Source: GCA-2733415 sp965178635 | GTDB taxonomy: Bacteria; Bacteroidota; Bacteroidia; Flavobacteriales; Flavobacteriaceae | DNA length: 64,000 nt | Assembly (NCBI GenBank): GCA_965178635.1 | Contig: CBCXVT010000036.1 | Span: 163,169-227,168, forward strand | Reading direction: 5' to 3' | In this document: positions 42,682 through 49,747 of the stretch, in pieces | Layout of the letters: the number at the start of each line of letters is the position of its first letter | Numbering within the stretch: the stretch's first letter is position 1 | Made by a program: the position numbers and the translations under genes | The notes under the pieces: generated by a model | Seen by the model: the letters and a program-made list of their open reading frames with translations, nothing else | Databases searched by the model: none | What the model was told of the DNA's origin: nothing

Positions 42682-43440
42682 TTATTTTCGTTTCAACACC
42701 TTATACTCTTCAAAACAACCACTTATGGCATCTAAAATTTGAAGGTCATTTGCGGTTTGAATAAAGCTTTTTGAGTAACTACATTGGCTTAATACATCTT
42801 CTAGTTCTGCTTTGTCAATTTGTAAGAAAGATGTTAATAAATCACGGTCAAATTTTTGAGAGAGCAATTTTCTAATTTCATCATCTTGTTTCATCTGACG
42901 TAATTTTCGCATTTGCTTGGCTTTTTTGCTAAAGGTGTTGTAGAGTAAATCAGCAGGATTAAAAATAGCACCGAGTATTTTATTAATGGCACCTGGCCCT
43001 TTTTTACCAGCTTCATAGCCTTTTGTTAAGCCAGAAATACTATAACGTTGTGAGTTGTTAATTGGTATGTATTTGGTGTCAATTTCTAAGAAACCAGTTA
43101 GTTTGTGTGGGTAAATTAATACTTCTTCTAAAGCATATGCGCTTTCTGTCAGTTCAATATTTGAATTACCAAATTTAATCCAGTCATTAGTAACTTTAAC
43201 TTTTATAGATTTATATCCAAGAATAGATAAGTGTAACGTGTCATTGGCGACAGCTCTAATTTCAAAGTCTCCTTCTTTGTCGGTAATACTTCCTACAACC
43301 AAATTTAAATTAATAACATGTACATTTTCTAATCCAACACCAGTTGTGCTAACTACTTTACCAGAAATAGTTTGTGCTTCTTGAGCAAATGATAATGAGC
43401 AAAAAATAAAAAATATAAAGGTGTAGAAGAGTGTTTTCAA
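42682..43440 (-). CDS. exported CarboxypepD_reg-like domain protein
   Basis: A 252-residue exported protein with signal peptide 1-19 (ending LSFAQ). Residues about 22-105 form a carboxypeptidase-regulatory-like beta sandwich (ISGKVVSTTGVGLENVHVIN, then GSITDKEGDFEIRA), a domain also found at the N-terminus of SusC-type receptors. The remainder is helical and basic (KKAKQMRKLRQMKQDDEIRK, then a FDRDLLTSFLQIDKAEL region). The only in-frame start before the signal peptide is TTG at 43440. It precedes the plug-like gene by 11 bases and is probably co-expressed with it. Confidence 0.8.
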   Translation of the reverse strand: MKTLFYTFIFFIFCSLSFAQEAQTISGKVVSTTGVGLENVHVINLNLVVGSITDKEGDFEIRAVANDTLHLSILGYKSIKVKVTNDWIKFGNSNIELTESAYALEEVLIYPHKLTGFLEIDTKYIPINNSQRYSISGLTKGYEAGKKGPGAINKILGAIFNPADLLYNTFSKKAKQMRKLRQMKQDDEIRKLLSQKFDRDLLTSFLQIDKAELEDVLSQCSYSKSFIQTANDLQILDAISGCFEEYKVLKRK

Positions 43441-43468
43441 TGCTAGTTAATTTATTGTTGGTACTAAT

Positions 43469-43508
43469 TTAAACTAAAAAAAGTGCCTAGGCACTTTTTT
43501 TAGTTTAA
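43469..43508. terminator. terminator after DEAD-box helicase gene, 40-nt perfect palindrome
   Basis: TTAAACTAAAAAAAGTGCCT and its exact reverse complement abut without spacer. The GTGCC/GGCAC core is flanked by A7 and T7. Confidence 0.9.
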
Positions 43509-43523
43509 TATTAACAGGATATA

Positions 43524-45485
43524 TTAGTCTTCTCGTCTTGAACGTCTTCCTTGAAAAGTAGCTCTTGGTCTGTCAGACCTTGAACCTTCTCTTCTGTCTC
43601 CTCTGTCTGAAGAATCTCTTCTTTCTCTGAATCCACCAGAATCACCATCTCTACGACTGCTAGTTCTTCTTCTGTCTCCACCTGAAGATTCTCTACGTTC
43701 TCTAAATCCTCCAGAATCACCGTCTCTACGGCTTCTTCTTTCTCCTCCAGAATCATCACGTCTTCCTCTGTGTCCGCTGCTTCTTCTGTCTCCGCCACCG
43801 CTTCGACCTCTGAAACCTCCAGAATCACCATCACGTCTTCCGCCGCGTCCTCTTCCACGACCACCACGATCTCTTCCACCACCACCACCGGTGTTGTTAG
43901 AAATTTCAACATTCACAAAACGTCCATCAACTTTAAAGTCTTTGAAGAATCCCATGATTTTTTCTTTATGTACTTCGTCAGTATTAAAGAAAGAGAAGCT
44001 CTCTTTACAGTCAACTTTAAAGACATCATCACGTCCTAATTCTAAAGTTTCTTTTAAGAAATCTTTTAAACGCATCCAATCATAACCGTCTTTTTCACCA
44101 ACATTGATGAAGTAACGTGTTGAGCCGTCAGGTGCAGTTTCTCTTGAAGAGCGTTCTTCACCAGAAGCTTTAATATCTCTTGATTTTTTATAGTAATTAG
44201 AGAAACGTGTAAATTCAACAGAAAAGAATTTTTTGATTAATTCTTCCTTAGTTAATTCTTCTAAAGATTCGTTCAATTGAGGTAGGTACACTTCAATATC
44301 TTCGTTAATCTCAGTTTCTTTAACATTATTTACTAAGTGGAATAATTGTACTTCACAAATTTCTTTTCCACTAGGAATATCTTTCTTGATAAAATCAGTC
44401 TTTAAAATACGTTCTAAAGATTTGATTTTACGCATTTCACTTCTAGTAACAATAACCATAGAAACTCCAGACTTACCAGCACGACCAGTTCTACCAGAAC
44501 GGTGCGTGTATGTTTCAATTTCATCTGGTAATTGGTAGTTTACTACGTGAGTAATATCATTTACATCAATACCACGAGCAGCAACATCAGTAGCAACTAA
44601 CATTTGAATTTGTTTGTTACGGAATGATTTCATTACCAAATCACGTTGGTTCTGACTTAAATCACCGTGTATTGCAGCTGCGCTATAACCGTCTTCAATT
44701 AACTTTTCAGCAACTGATTGTGTATCTCTTTTTGTTCTACAGAATATTACTGAGAATATTCCAGGGTTAGCATCTGCTAAACGTTTTAATGTTGGGTAAC
44801 GATCTCTTCCTGATACTTGGTAGTATTCATGAGATACGTTTTTGTTTCCTGCATTTTTTGTTCCAACGGTAATTTCCATTGGATCGTACATGAATTTCTT
44901 AGCAATTGTAGATACCTCTTTAGGCATTGTTGCAGAAAATAACCATGTGTTTTTTTCGTCAGGAGTATCGGCTAATATTTCTGTAATGTCTTCATAGAAT
45001 CCCATGTTTAACATTTCATCAGCTTCATCAAGAACACAAATATCAATTTTTCTGATATCTACCATTCCACGACGAATCATATCGCCCATTCTTCCTGGAG
45101 TTGCAACAATAATTTGTGCGCCTCTTTTAATTGCTCTCGCTTGGTCTTGAATACTTGCGCCACCATAAACGGCAACAACATTCAGTCCTTTAACGTATTT
45201 AGAGTAGTTTTTTAATTCGTTAGTGATTTGTAAACACAATTCACGGGTAGGGGATAGGATTAATCCTTGTGTAGTTCTGCTTTCTGCATCTACTTTTTCA
45301 ACTAATGGAAAACCAAATGCTGCCGTTTTACCTGTTCCTGTTTGAGCAAGTGAAACGATGTCAGTATCGTTTTCTAATAATAAAGGGATTGCTTTTTCTT
45401 GTACTTCAGACGGGGTTTCAAAGCCCATGTCTTTAATAGCCTTTAAGCTGTTTTCGCCTAGGCCTAATTCTTCAAATGTTGCCAT
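43524..45485 (-). CDS. DEAD-box RNA helicase with DbpA-type domain and Arg/Gly-rich tail
   Basis: A 653-residue ATP-dependent RNA helicase. Motifs are AQTGTGKTAAF (I, about 47-57), PTRELCLQI (Ia), DEAD (II), SAT (III), and HRSGRTGRAG (VI, about 330). Residues about 465-540 match the DbpA-type RNA-binding domain (YFINVGEKDGYDWMRLKDFL). From about 545 the tail is an RGG-like region with three near copies of RRDGDSGGFR. Relatives (DeaD/CsdA) help ribosome assembly and RNA decay in the cold. A TATATTTG box lies 109 bases upstream, so a structured leader is possible. Confidence 0.94.
   Translation of the reverse strand: MATFEELGLGENSLKAIKDMGFETPSEVQEKAIPLLLENDTDIVSLAQTGTGKTAAFGFPLVEKVDAESRTTQGLILSPTRELCLQITNELKNYSKYVKGLNVVAVYGGASIQDQARAIKRGAQIIVATPGRMGDMIRRGMVDIRKIDICVLDEADEMLNMGFYEDITEILADTPDEKNTWLFSATMPKEVSTIAKKFMYDPMEITVGTKNAGNKNVSHEYYQVSGRDRYPTLKRLADANPGIFSVIFCRTKRDTQSVAEKLIEDGYSAAAIHGDLSQNQRDLVMKSFRNKQIQMLVATDVAARGIDVNDITHVVNYQLPDEIETYTHRSGRTGRAGKSGVSMVIVTRSEMRKIKSLERILKTDFIKKDIPSGKEICEVQLFHLVNNVKETEINEDIEVYLPQLNESLEELTKEELIKKFFSVEFTRFSNYYKKSRDIKASGEERSSRETAPDGSTRYFINVGEKDGYDWMRLKDFLKETLELGRDDVFKVDCKESFSFFNTDEVHKEKIMGFFKDFKVDGRFVNVEISNNTGGGGGRDRGGRGRGRGGRRDGDSGGFRGRSGGGDRRSSGHRGRRDDSGGERRSRRDGDSGGFRERRESSGGDRRRTSSRRDGDSGGFRERRDSSDRGDRREGSRSDRPRATFQGRRSRRED
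43537..43880. repeat. in-gene repeat array coding for the Arg/Gly/Ser-rich helicase tail
   Basis: Near-identical units encoding RRDGDSGGFR recur at least three times with related RRDDSGGERR and RGRGG units. The bias also opens a spurious long reading frame on the same strand (43511-43912). Confidence 0.8.
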
Positions 45486-45593
45486 TTACTTATATTTTAC
45501 TGTTCGCAAATATGTTACTTAGAGCAACCCATTCGTGTAAAATAAGCTCTTTTGTAACATTGACCACCACTTTGGTGGGTTTTAAATTCGGTG

Positions 45594-45601
45594 CAAATAT
45601 A
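45594..45601 (-). promoter_or_regulatory. predicted promoter -7 box of the helicase gene
   Basis: TATATTTG followed by CACC on the minus strand fits TAnnTTTG. The leader to the ATG would be about 100 bases and contains a small CCACC/GGTGG hairpin (45564-45578). Confidence 0.45.
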
Positions 45602-45681
45602 CGTTTTTATATTTAAATCAGCGTTTTTGTTGTGAAAATATCATTTTTTGTAGTGATTGTAGTCTTTTTTTTAAAGATGTG

Positions 45682-46254
45682 TTACTGCTGATTTAAAAAT
45701 TGAATAAGTTTTTTTACAGCTTTTCCTCGGTGACTAACACTTGCTTTTTCGTCTTGGGTCATTTCTGCAAATGTTTTGTCAAATCCATCTGGTACAAATA
45801 TCGGATCGTAACCAAAACCTTTCTCTCCTCTTTTTTCTGAAATGATTTTACCATTACAAATCCCTTCAAATACATATTGTTCTCTGTTTAAATTCAGTGC
45901 AATAACAGTTACAAAACGTGCTTTTTTGTTAGATTGGTTTTCAAGTTTTTCTAAAACTAAATTCATGTTTGCTTCTGCAGATTTTTCCTCTCCTGCATAT
46001 CGTGCAGAATATACTCCAGGCTCACCATTTAACGCTTCAATTTCTAAACCAGTATCATCTGCAAAACCATCTGCACTATAATACTGAGTAAGGTAGTTTA
46101 CTTTTTGTATTGCGTTACCAGAAATTGTAGTGGATGATTCAGGGATGTCTTCGGTACAATTGATGTCTTTTAAAGTTGTCAGTTTGATGCTTTTTAGCAT
46201 TTCCTGAACTTCTTGAAGCTTATTAATATTATTGGTTGCGAATACTAATTCCAT
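45682..46254 (-). CDS. rdgB: XTP/dITP diphosphatase (RdgB/HAM1 family)
   Basis: A 190-residue nucleotide pyrophosphatase that removes non-canonical purine nucleotides (dITP, XTP) to protect DNA and RNA. Family motifs are FATNNINKLQEVQEML (N-terminus), FADDTGLEIEALNGEPGVYS with ARYAG (about 64-88), KGFGYDPIFVPDGFDKTFAE (about 145) and SHRGKAVKKL at the C-terminus. The length matches the family. It lies on the opposite strand to hpf and is not obviously in an operon with the helicase gene, which is on the same strand but separated by 196 bases. Confidence 0.95.
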   Translation of the reverse strand: MELVFATNNINKLQEVQEMLKSIKLTTLKDINCTEDIPESSTTISGNAIQKVNYLTQYYSADGFADDTGLEIEALNGEPGVYSARYAGEEKSAEANMNLVLEKLENQSNKKARFVTVIALNLNREQYVFEGICNGKIISEKRGEKGFGYDPIFVPDGFDKTFAEMTQDEKASVSHRGKAVKKLIQFLNQQ

Positions 46255-46378
46255 ATGGTGAATAATTTTGTGTCAAAAATATGACATCTTATTTGATAAC
46301 CTGAAACTAAATTGTAAATATCATTGACAATTATCTGAAAGATGATTAACTTTATGGGACAACTAAAATTTTATTGCT

Positions 46379-46678
46379 ATGACGATTAATATTCGATTTT
46401 TAGATATGCCAACCAGTGAGGCTATGACAGAGTATATTACAGGGAAATTAAGTAAGTTAGGAGATAAATACGATTGGGTTATCAGTGCAAACGTGAGTAT
46501 TGAAAAACGCAATGACCCAAAAGGTAAAGGTAAAGTGTGTAGAATGGAGTTAAGTTTACCAGGGCCTAGAATTTTTGCAGAATCAGATGAAAAGAATTAC
46601 GAACTATCGGTGAAGGAAACTTTGAAGGATATAGAAACGCAGTTAAAAAAACGAAAAGAGGTTTATAAAACGTATTAA
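46379..46678 (+). CDS. hpf: ribosome hibernation-promoting factor, short HPF type
   Basis: A 99-residue protein of the HPF/RaiA family that binds the 30S decoding region and stalls ribosomes in stationary phase or stress. It starts MTINIRFLDMPTSEAMTEYI, with a helix GKLSKLGDKYDW and the basic strand-turn RNDPKGKGKVCRMELSLPGP, and a C-terminal helix ending KKRKEVYKTY. It has no long-form dimerisation domain, so it is the short type. It converges on rlmH, whose stop is 2 bases away. Confidence 0.9.
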   Translation: MTINIRFLDMPTSEAMTEYITGKLSKLGDKYDWVISANVSIEKRNDPKGKGKVCRMELSLPGPRIFAESDEKNYELSVKETLKDIETQLKKRKEVYKTY

Positions 46679-46680
46679 TA

Positions 46681-47154
46681 TTATTGATGGTGGTAGGGTT
46701 CATTTTTTAGTATTGTAAACCCTCTGTAGATTTGTTCTACTACAAATAATCTAATCATTTGATGAGAGAAGGTCATTTTTGATAATGATATCTTTCCTTG
46801 TGCTTTTTGATACACAGTTTCTGAAAATCCATAAGGACCACCAATAACAAATACCAATTGCTTAATACCAGCATTCATTTTTTTCTGTAAATAAGTTGAA
46901 AAGTCAACCGAGCTAAACTGTTTGCCGTTTTCATCTAATAATACAAGTACATCTGTTGAGTTTATTTTCTTCAGAATTAAATCACCTTCTTTTTCTTTCT
47001 GTTGTTTTTCAGAAAGGTTTTTTACGTTTTTGATGTCTGGAATAATATCCAAGTCAAACTTTATATAATGTTTCAATCTTTTCTGATACTGTTCAATAAG
47101 CTGAAGTAATTGCTTGTCATCAGTTTTTCCTATGGCTATAAGTTTAATTTGCAT
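46681..47154 (-). CDS. rlmH: 23S rRNA (pseudouridine1915-N3)-methyltransferase RlmH
   Basis: A 157-residue SPOUT methyltransferase that adds a methyl group to pseudouridine 1915 of 23S rRNA in assembled ribosomes. The start is set at 47154 (MQIKLIAIGKTDDKQL), which gives the family length (about 155). The upstream in-frame ATG at 47181 would add nine residues. The SAM knot is FVIGGPYGFSETVYQ (about 103-117), followed by SLSKMTFSHQMIRLFVVEQI and YRGFTILKNEPYHH at the end. All conserved family motifs are present. Confidence 0.97.
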   Translation of the reverse strand: MQIKLIAIGKTDDKQLLQLIEQYQKRLKHYIKFDLDIIPDIKNVKNLSEKQQKEKEGDLILKKINSTDVLVLLDENGKQFSSVDFSTYLQKKMNAGIKQLVFVIGGPYGFSETVYQKAQGKISLSKMTFSHQMIRLFVVEQIYRGFTILKNEPYHHQ

Positions 47155-47197
47155 CGCTATTATCGGTAAAATATAGGTCAAAAATAAACCTTTTTTC

Positions 47198-47205
47198 TAT
47201 TTTTG
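47198..47205 (+). promoter_or_regulatory. predicted nadC promoter -7 box
   Basis: TATTTTTG fits TAnnTTTG, 22 bases before the nadC ATG. No -33 TTG at optimal distance. Confidence 0.45.
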
Positions 47206-47227
47206 TTAGAGAATAAATTCAATATAA

Positions 47228-48085
47228 ATGATTTCAGAAGCGCAGTTTACTAAGGAAATAGAATTGATAATCGCAAATGCCATTCGTGAGGATGTTGGTG
47301 ATGGAGACCATACATCATTATCTTGTATTCCAAATACCGCAATTGGTAAGGCAAAGTTGTTGGTAAAAGACAACGGTATAATTGCAGGTGTAGAGTTTGC
47401 AAAGGCTGTGTTTAGTTTTGTAGATGCTGATTTACAAGTGGAAACATTAATTGAGGATGGGAGTGCTGTAAAACACGGCGATATTGTGTTTTATGTGCAA
47501 GGAAAATCACAAAGTATATTAATGGCGGAACGTTTGGTTTTAAATGCAATGCAGCGTATGAGTGCTATTGCAACTAAAACAAAGTTATTTGTCGATTTGT
47601 TAGAAGGTACTAAAACTCAAATTTTAGACACACGTAAAACAACTCCTGGTATTAGAGCTTTAGAAAAATGGGCTGTGAAAATAGGGGGCGGAGTTAATCA
47701 TCGTTTTGCTTTGTATGATATGATTATGATAAAAGATAATCATATTGATTTTGCAGGCGGAATCACCAAAGCTATTGAGAAAACACAAGCATATTTAAAA
47801 TCAAAAAATAAAGATTTAAAAATAATTGTTGAAGCTAGAAATTTAGAAGAAATAGCTGAAATATTAAAAACAGATGGTGTTTATAGAATATTAATTGACA
47901 ATTTTAATTATGAAGATACAAAAAAAGCTGTTGCATTAATTGATGATAAATGCTTAACAGAATCTTCTGGCGGGATAAATGAAAAAACAGCTCGTGAATA
48001 TGCAAATTGTGGTGTTGATTATATTTCATCTGGAGCCTTAACGCATTCTGTTTATAATTTAGACTTAAGTTTAAAGGCTGTATAG
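47228..48085 (+). CDS. nadC: nicotinate-nucleotide pyrophosphorylase (quinolinate phosphoribosyltransferase)
   Basis: A 285-residue enzyme of de novo NAD synthesis: quinolinate + PRPP to nicotinate mononucleotide, CO2 and PPi. Family motifs are REDVGDGDHTSLSCIP (about 19-34), NAMQRMSAIATKT (about 107-119), DTRKTTPGIRALEKWAVKIG (about 137-156), and HRFALYDMIMIKDNH (about 160-175) with the conserved basic and acidic active-site residues. The C-terminal TIM-barrel strands end in VDYISSGALTHS. It abuts the yihY-type gene directly (start at the next base), so they are co-transcribed. Confidence 0.97.
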   Translation: MISEAQFTKEIELIIANAIREDVGDGDHTSLSCIPNTAIGKAKLLVKDNGIIAGVEFAKAVFSFVDADLQVETLIEDGSAVKHGDIVFYVQGKSQSILMAERLVLNAMQRMSAIATKTKLFVDLLEGTKTQILDTRKTTPGIRALEKWAVKIGGGVNHRFALYDMIMIKDNHIDFAGGITKAIEKTQAYLKSKNKDLKIIVEARNLEEIAEILKTDGVYRILIDNFNYEDTKKAVALIDDKCLTESSGGINEKTAREYANCGVDYISSGALTHSVYNLDLSLKAV

Positions 48086-49042
48086 TTGGTGGAAGAGCAG
48101 CACATAAAAGAAACGAAATTAATTACTTTAGGAAAAAGTGTTTTTAATAAAATTACGATCCCTATAAAGCATATTAAAATACCTGGTTTACATGGAATGT
48201 CATTATATGATGTGTTGGAAATGTATATTACAGGAATTACTAAGGGTGCTTTAGCTACTCGAGCTGGAGCTATTTCATATAGCTTTTTTATGTCCTTGTT
48301 TCCGTTTATTCTTTTCGTGTTAAATTTACTGCCGATAATTACATTTATAGAATATGAGGCAGATGTACTTCCTTTTTTAGAAGATGTATTGCCATCAAGT
48401 ACAGTTGCTGTTTTTGAAAATACAATAGCCAATATTTTTGAGAAAGAGCGGGTTGGGTTATTATCTACATCTTTTATATTCTCAATGTTTTTAATGGCAA
48501 ATGGTGTGAATGCACTGTTTAGTGGATTTCAAAATTCATATCATACTAAAATCACAGCGAATTTTATAAAACAGTATTTTACAGCGTTCTGTGTGGCTTT
48601 GCTTTTGGCATTGTTTTTGTTTTTAGCTGTAATAGCAATACCATTGGTAGAGGTGTATGTGATACAGAATTTAGAAGATTACGGATTGATAACTAATGAA
48701 TTGATTGGGATGCAGGTTGCAAAATATATCATATTTACTTTGATGTTTTATACGATTATCGCAATGTTTTACTATTTTGGTGCACCAGAAAAGAATTCTA
48801 GGAAATATTTTACACCTGGAGCTGCATTATCAACGGTATTGTTTTTGGTAACAACATACCTTTTTGGTGTTTATGTTGAGAATTTCGCTCAATACAATGA
48901 ACTATACGGATCCATCGGAGCGATATTAATTCTGATGTTATATATTTGGTTGAACTCAAATATTTTATTGTTAGGCTATGAGCTGAATGCGTCGTTGTTA
49001 ACTTTAAAAAGAAAAGTAGAAAATAAACTTAAACATAATTAA
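48086..49042 (+). CDS. YihY/BrkB family membrane protein
   Basis: A 318-residue inner-membrane protein of the YihY family, long misannotated as ribonuclease BN. About six hydrophobic segments are seen, the first starting near residue 60 after AISYSFFMSLFPFILFVLNL. The conserved GALATRAGAISYSFF and late YNELYGSIGAILILMLYIWL are present. The start is TTG at 48086 directly after the nadC stop, or GTG at 48089; the first ATG lies about 40 codons later and would remove conserved sequence. Function unknown. Confidence 0.88.
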   Translation: MVEEQHIKETKLITLGKSVFNKITIPIKHIKIPGLHGMSLYDVLEMYITGITKGALATRAGAISYSFFMSLFPFILFVLNLLPIITFIEYEADVLPFLEDVLPSSTVAVFENTIANIFEKERVGLLSTSFIFSMFLMANGVNALFSGFQNSYHTKITANFIKQYFTAFCVALLLALFLFLAVIAIPLVEVYVIQNLEDYGLITNELIGMQVAKYIIFTLMFYTIIAMFYYFGAPEKNSRKYFTPGAALSTVLFLVTTYLFGVYVENFAQYNELYGSIGAILILMLYIWLNSNILLLGYELNASLLTLKRKVENKLKHN

Positions 49043-49060
49043 TAATTAAAATTTAATAAG

Positions 49061-49612
49061 ATGAAAAAATTAGTATTACTAGTGGTATTTGTAATTTGTG
49101 CAAATGTATCAATGGCTCAAACAAAAGTAGGTGATGTAACATTGCCAAATAAAGTAACCTTATCTGGTGAAGATATGTCTTTAAACGGAGCGGGAATGCG
49201 TGAAAAAATGTGGATTGATTTATATGCAGGTGGTTTATACACACAAACAAAATCTAGCGATGCATCTGAGGTAATAAATTCCGATGCGCCAATGGCAATG
49301 AGATTACATATTGTTAGTGGAATGGTGTCTCAAGAAAAAATGATAGGAGCAGTAACGGATGGTTTTGAAAACTCTTCAGTTGGTAAAGCTACAGTTGCAG
49401 ATAAAGCTGCATTCATCAAGTGTTTTAATGATGAAATCACAAAAGAAGATGTGTTTGATATTTCTTACGCAAATGGTGTAACTACTGTTTATAAAAACGG
49501 AAAAGAAAAAGGAACTGTTGCAGGTTTAGAATTTAAAAAAGCATTATTCGGTATTTGGTTAGGTAAAAAACCTGCTGATAAAGATTTGAAAAAAGGAATG
49601 TTAGGAAAGTAA
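49061..49612 (+). CDS. exported chalcone isomerase-like protein
   Basis: A 183-residue exported protein with signal peptide 1-19 (ending VSMAQ). It has the chalcone isomerase-like fold motifs: LPNKVTLSGEDMSLNGAGMR, REKMWIDLYAGGLYTQ and, at the C-terminus, GLEFKKALFGIWLGKKPADK. In bacteria the family is not linked to flavonoids and may bind fatty acids or other hydrophobic ligands in the periplasm. It is 18 bases after the YihY gene on the same strand and has its own terminator. Confidence 0.88.
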   Translation: MKKLVLLVVFVICANVSMAQTKVGDVTLPNKVTLSGEDMSLNGAGMREKMWIDLYAGGLYTQTKSSDASEVINSDAPMAMRLHIVSGMVSQEKMIGAVTDGFENSSVGKATVADKAAFIKCFNDEITKEDVFDISYANGVTTVYKNGKEKGTVAGLEFKKALFGIWLGKKPADKDLKKGMLGK

Positions 49613-49629
49613 TTTCTTAATCTTATAAA

Positions 49630-49664
49630 TACAAAAAGCCAGCACATTGTGTTGGCTTTTTGTA
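49630..49664 (+). terminator. intrinsic terminator after chalcone isomerase-like gene
   Basis: TACAAAAAGCCAGCA pairs with TGTTGGCTTTTTGTA (one G-U pair) around a 5-base loop, ending in a T run. Confidence 0.88.
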
Positions 49665-49747
49665 TTTAAATAATGCGTGTTGATAACTCCATTTAAAATA
49701 ACTGTTTGCTTATTAAGTTTTAATAACTGAATGTCTAAATTTGTGTT

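Noticed and set aside
43511..43912. A 133-residue reading frame on the minus strand overlapping the helicase tail
   Set aside because: It is a frame shadow of the repeated Arg/Gly codons of the DEAD-box gene; it has extreme Glu/Val bias, no start signal and no homology that I recognise.
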